The position numbers and the translations under genes are program-made. A stretch of DNA of 64,000 nt, taken from NCBI GenBank assembly GCA_005281725.1, contig SSBO01000012.1, positions 23,845,012 through 23,909,011 on the forward strand, written 5' to 3'. Numbering within the stretch: the first letter of the stretch is position 1; the number at the start of each line of letters is the position of its first letter. The notes under the pieces were generated by a model. That model did not search any database and had not been told where the DNA came from. It worked only from the letters and a program-made list of their open reading frames with translations. Origin of the DNA: Wuchereria bancrofti (taxonomy: Eukaryota; Nematoda; Chromadorea; Rhabditida; Onchocercidae). Shown here piece by piece: positions 59,584-64,000 of this stretch.

Positions 59584-62500
59584 ATGGGTGTTCGACGAGC
59601 AGCAATAGCAGTTGTGATAGGTTTAATTATTGGACTTTTCAAGACACTACGAAATGAATGCAAATCAAATGGAAAAGTGCAAGAAAATTTTCAACAAATT
59701 AGAGATGTTTTTGAGTAATTTTTTTTTTTCTTTTTAAATTGTAAATTAAAAAAATGCTACATATATTTCTAGAAATATATGTAGTAAAATGAATTTCTCT
59801 TTCAATTTGACAAATACATATTTTGATTGATCAGTGAAAAATGGCCAGCAAAAATTGAGGAGAATAAATTGATGAAAAAAATTTTTTGATAAATTGATAT
59901 GATTTATGCAAACATTAGAAATTATATATATTAGCTAAATGTTAGCACTTTTTTTTTTCAAGATTTAATTAATTTTTATTGATGACAATTTAAATAAATA
60001 GTAATAAATTATTTTATTTGCAGTGAAATTTTATCACGAGAAAAAGAAGGATTAGCATTTGCTGCTTATAAAAATGATGAACTTATAGTTGATCTTTGGG
60101 GTGGTTATGCTGAAAGGTATTATTATAGTTCATCTTTTCTTTATTTTATTTTTAAATTTTAACTAATTTTCAAAAATCTCTAGTTATAAATTAATTAAAG
60201 AAATAATGAATTATGAAATTTAAATATCTCAACAAAAATGACTAATTTAGCTTATAGGGTAAATTATAAAACACTTTGAAAAAGTCAACTCTTTATTTAA
60301 AAAAAAAAAAAAAATTCAGTCAATAAGTTATTTATAATTGTTAATTAGAATTAATTAGATTTTGTAACATTTTTCTTGCATCGATATGCTAATTACTTTT
60401 ATTTTTATTTTATACAAAATTTTTTTAAAAATATGATTAGCATAACATAGAGCTGCATTTCGAGAATGGGATCGTGATACAATGACAGTGGCATTTTCAT
60501 CATCAAAAGCTGTTGGTGCTTTAATTATTGCTATTCTTGTTAGCCGAGGACAATTGCAATACGAGGATAAAGTAAGTTAAACTATTTGTAACTTTTTTTT
60601 GTCTTTAATTATAATTTCGTTTTACTTGATTTTTTTTTGATTAATTTGTTAAATTTAAATATTTCAGATTGTGAAATATTGGCCTGAATTTGGTGCTCAA
60701 AATAAGGAAAATATGACCGTTCAATGGATTCTTGAACATAAAGTAAGTAAATTTTTTCGAATTAAATTTTCTAAATATAATAAATTTTTTTTTTCTTTTC
60801 GTTCAAGAGGAAATTATAACTAATTCTAGGCTGGTTTAATTACATTTGATGATAAATTGACAATAGAACAAGCTCGAGATCATCAATATATATCTCGCAT
60901 TATTGAAAAGGTTTGTCTATTTATTACCTTTATAAAATTAAAATTTACAAATAAATTTCTTCAGAAAAAAAAAAAAATCAACAATTATTACTTCTTTTTA
61001 TTGTTGTGGTTTATGTTATGTTTAAAATAGTTTCTCTTTTTTTTGCAGCAGCAGCAGAAAAAAGTTCTTTAAAATTTTTGTTTTATTGTTTTTTCTTTTA
61101 TCGCTTAAAAATTTCCCTTTATTATATTATGTGGTTTTATTATGTATATTTGTAATGAATTTAAATTAAAATTAATAATTCATTTAAAAAAAAAAAAAAA
61201 AGAATTTATCAGACGAAACCGAAGTGGCCTGCAGGTACAGAAGTAGGTTATCATGCATTAACATTTGGTTGGCTATTAGATCAAATTGTTCGACGTGTTG
61301 ATCCACTAAAACGTGGTATTGGACAATTTTATCGTGAAGAAATTCAAAAATATATGGATGGTTTGTTTACTTTAAATGATTTATTAATTCATTTTGATAA
61401 TAAAAATTTTATTATCAAATTAATTTTGTTTATAAATCATACATAAAAATTATTATATTTTTGTCATATCAAATTTAATTTCATATTTCATTTTCTTATT
61501 ATCAAAAAATAATTTAAAATAATACATTACATTAAATGTTATTAGCAGCACTATTGCAATTAAAAGAAATTAAATTATTAAAAAAAAAAAAGGAGAAAAT
61601 TTGTTTTGATCATTTTTGATGAAATAAATAGAATGAATTAATGGAAAAAGATAAATATTATCTTGAAAAAGAAAAAGAAAAAAATGAGTCAAACTTTTCT
61701 TTTCTCTTTCGCTTAAAATAATCCAATTAATTTCACAATAAAATAGTTAATATTAAGAATAAGAATTTTGTTTTTATTTACTTTTTTAATAGTTTCATAA
61801 TGTGGTGACTTTTTTTTGTTGTTGTTGTTGTTGACTATTTCAAATTTTATTGAGTTGGAAAAAAAAAAAGTTAATTTGCAGATAAGGATTTTTATTTGGG
61901 TTTACCTCGAGATAAGCATCATCGAGTAGCTCGAATTGTTCAAGCCACAACATTTGAATTTGTTTATGATATGGTTACAAATCTGCAATATTATCCACTC
62001 ATATGGAATTGTCTCTTCAGCTTTTTTCATTGTGACATATATAATGGTGGAAAGTATCCATTATGGCTTAGCTTCTTAAATGTTAGCTTTCAATTGATTG
62101 ATTGATTGATTGATTAATTGATTGATTGATTGATTGACTGATTGAGTGATTAATTGTGTTAGCATAATCATACTGATTGCATTAATGAAGATATAATCAA
62201 TTGACAAACAAATAAATCTATTGATAAATAAATAAATAAATCTATTGACCTTCTAAATAAATGTTTAAATTAACTTTGAAAGTTTGATTCTTTTTCTTTC
62301 TCTCCGCTCTCCCTCTCCCTCTATTATAATATTTCGACAAATATGCAATCTATTTTAGGATGAGATGCCATATAATAATCCAGCAGTTCGAGAAGTAGAA
62401 AATGTTGCAGTATTAGGTATTGGAACTGCTCGAGGACTTGCAAATGTTGTTTCCACGATTTGGAAGGTAATTACTATTTAAATTTATTACTTAACAAAAG

Positions 62501-63568
62501 TTACAACATAATTTGACACTTTGAATAACTTTAATTGATTTGATGAATAAGTGATAGGAATTTAACAATTGATAATTTTTTATCACCTTGTAAATAAATA
62601 ATGTTACGAAAATATGATAAGTTGAAATAGTTTCTTTTCTATTGTAACTTTTATTATTTTCTGATTTAAAAATTTTAGATTGTGCTTAATAGTTTTCAAA
62701 AAGATGAGTAAATTAGAAAGAAAAAAAAAAAAGGATTATTCTTTATTGCATAATTTTTTTTCGAATTAATTTATTTCATACAAAGAAAAAAAATTTTTTT
62801 TTTTTTTTATATTTAGAAAAATTTAATAAGTGAAAAAATATGGAAACGAATAAGTAAACCGATGGAATATGGTCAAGATAGAATAACTTATTTCAATCTT
62901 TATCGTGGCCATGGCTTCTTCTATAGATCACATCCAATCAGCCGAAACGTTCGTTCGCATATTAAAGACCAAATCAGATATTAGTGTGAAATATCATCAT
63001 CAACTGATATTCTTTCACAGCAAAAGAGCGCATGAAATATATGTGACAAAGTATTCATTTGAAGATGACAATTTATAGTTTTGAAAATGACAATTTTTTT
63101 TCGACAAAGGTACAAAGAGAAAATACACATAAAAGCGTTAAAATTATTAGAAAATCTATTGTGCCCAACAATATTATTTATCATTTCAGTAATATTTTTA
63201 ATTTTTTTTTGATCGCATATATTTTTGATTATCAATTAAATTGTAAATTAAATTATCAATTAAAATATATTGTAAAATAGATGTATGATTTGATAATGCA
63301 TATATTATAGGAATTTCTAATTATACATCCTGGTCATGGAAATCAAAATTTGATCATTGATCCGTTCAATAAGGTATGATAAATTTTTAAAGATTGCTAA
63401 TTTTTACAATTTTTATTTTGAATAATTAAATGATTGAAAATAATGAAGTAAATATTATAGGTAGTGGCAGTGATGATTAGAAATGCCATAATGTGGAGAC
63501 AAAATGCATTGAGTGAAAGTTTTGATCTAGCAAATGATATTATTAAAATTGCTAATAGAAGTATTTAA
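59584..63568 (+). CDS. Serine beta-lactamase-like protein (LACT/LACTB family), 419 aa
   Basis: Eleven exons close in phase to 420 codons: 59584-59714, 60024-60116, 60451-60571, 60668-60742, 60830-60910, 61213-61360, 61882-62081, 62359-62466, 62817-62948, 63311-63373, 63461-63568. Residues about 6-22 form a signal anchor (AAIAVVIGLIIGLF). The penicillin-binding-type catalytic motif SxxK appears as FSSSKAVGAL, preceded by LIVDLWGGYAERAAFREW. A YHALTFGWLLDQ segment takes the position of the second (Tyr) motif, and HPGHGNQNLIIDP that of the third, H/KxG. These define the beta-lactamase-related (class C-like, MEROPS S12) domain. Nematodes have a multigene lact family with this plan; substrates are mostly unknown, and hydrolysis of a peptide or ester is inference. 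It is spliced host code, not a bacterial gene. Confidence 0.9.
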
Positions 63569-64000
63569 GTAATTTAATTTGTATATTATTAGGTGCAAAT
63601 GATTATTACTTCTGTTATCCGTTAGACATTCTTCATCTTTTATCATTCTTTTATCAGTGCAAGAAATGTGATGAAAAATTGAAACTATTCAGTGTAAACT
63701 AGTGAAAAGTTTAGTAAAATTGCATTATGTTAAGTTGTTAAACAAAAACGAAATCTGATAGTTTTTTTTAATGGTTAAAAGTGTTTTCAAAGTATCATAT
63801 ATCAACAAAAACTGGAGCATTTAATTTCATGATAACAAATTTAATTCTTAAACTCATTTTTCCTTCTGAATTTTAGAATTTAATTCGCTCTATATGGGAT
63901 TTTTATGTTGATCTATTAGGTATACTTCTTATATTTCCAATATACTTGAAAATATAAAAAGAATTATTGTACGAATAATTAATATTAAGCTTTTATTCAA
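63569..64000. other. 3' flank, no further gene seen
   Basis: AT-rich sequence after the LACT stop, with no clear exon. Confidence 0.6.

Noticed and set aside
59584..63568. Recent horizontal transfer of a bacterial beta-lactamase
   Set aside because: Eleven exons with nematode splice sites and the host's AT-rich codon use. LACT-type proteins are a known animal family.

Overview
The window looks like a nuclear scaffold from a parasitic nematode, most likely a filarial or other spirurid worm. The evidence is AT-rich intron-split genes, a cuticle collagen, nematode-type chemoreceptors, BEL/Pao retroelements, and a block of T-rich mitochondrial DNA in the order cob - tRNA-Leu - cox3 - tRNAs - nad4L - rrnS - tRNA-Tyr - nad1, which I recall as the spirurid/filarial order. 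No prokaryotic genes are present.

Layout. (1) 1-12084 is a retroelement graveyard. A BEL/Pao element (gag, protease, a reverse transcriptase/integrase deletion junction, an env-like remnant and a 3' LTR) abuts the back half of a second BEL/Pao element (reverse transcriptase, RNase H, integrase). A 1.4-kb block follows, present twice on either side of a single N. One copy carries a solo LTR with a 5-bp target duplication. The other carries, at the same insertion point, the 5' LTR of a longer but internally deleted BEL element. (2) 12085-16505 is decayed nuclear mitochondrial DNA (a numt), itself interrupted at 14804-15526 by an aberrant LTR insertion with its own 5-bp target duplication. (3) 16506-38000 holds a chemoreceptor (Sra/Srab-like 7TM) duplication. 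One apparently complete 356-residue gene lies on the minus strand; a damaged copy, a broken copy and an outer remnant lie downstream. Between the inverted copies sit a complete six-exon cuticle collagen gene (335 residues) and a lysine-rich gene. A 251-N gap lies at 31764-32014. (4) 38000-45311 is essentially gene-free AT-rich DNA. (5) 45312-63568 holds three host genes: a membrane-anchored cathepsin B-like peptidase (plus strand), a Na+/H+ exchanger (minus, convergent with the peptidase), and a serine beta-lactamase-like LACT protein (plus, divergent from the exchanger).

The host genes do not form an operon or an obvious pathway; their strands and spacing suggest independent units. The most informative material is structural: the order of events recorded by nested LTRs and the numt, chemoreceptor paralogues that share a non-canonical GC-AG intron, a possible uncollapsed allele pair around the N, and a 65-bp tandem array built from a piece of a coding exon inside the cathepsin gene. 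Exon boundaries were placed by eye from splice signals and reading phase. They close in frame for the complete chemoreceptor, the collagen and the LACT gene. The exchanger closes apart from about one base at its third exon, and the cathepsin has two unresolved junctions.
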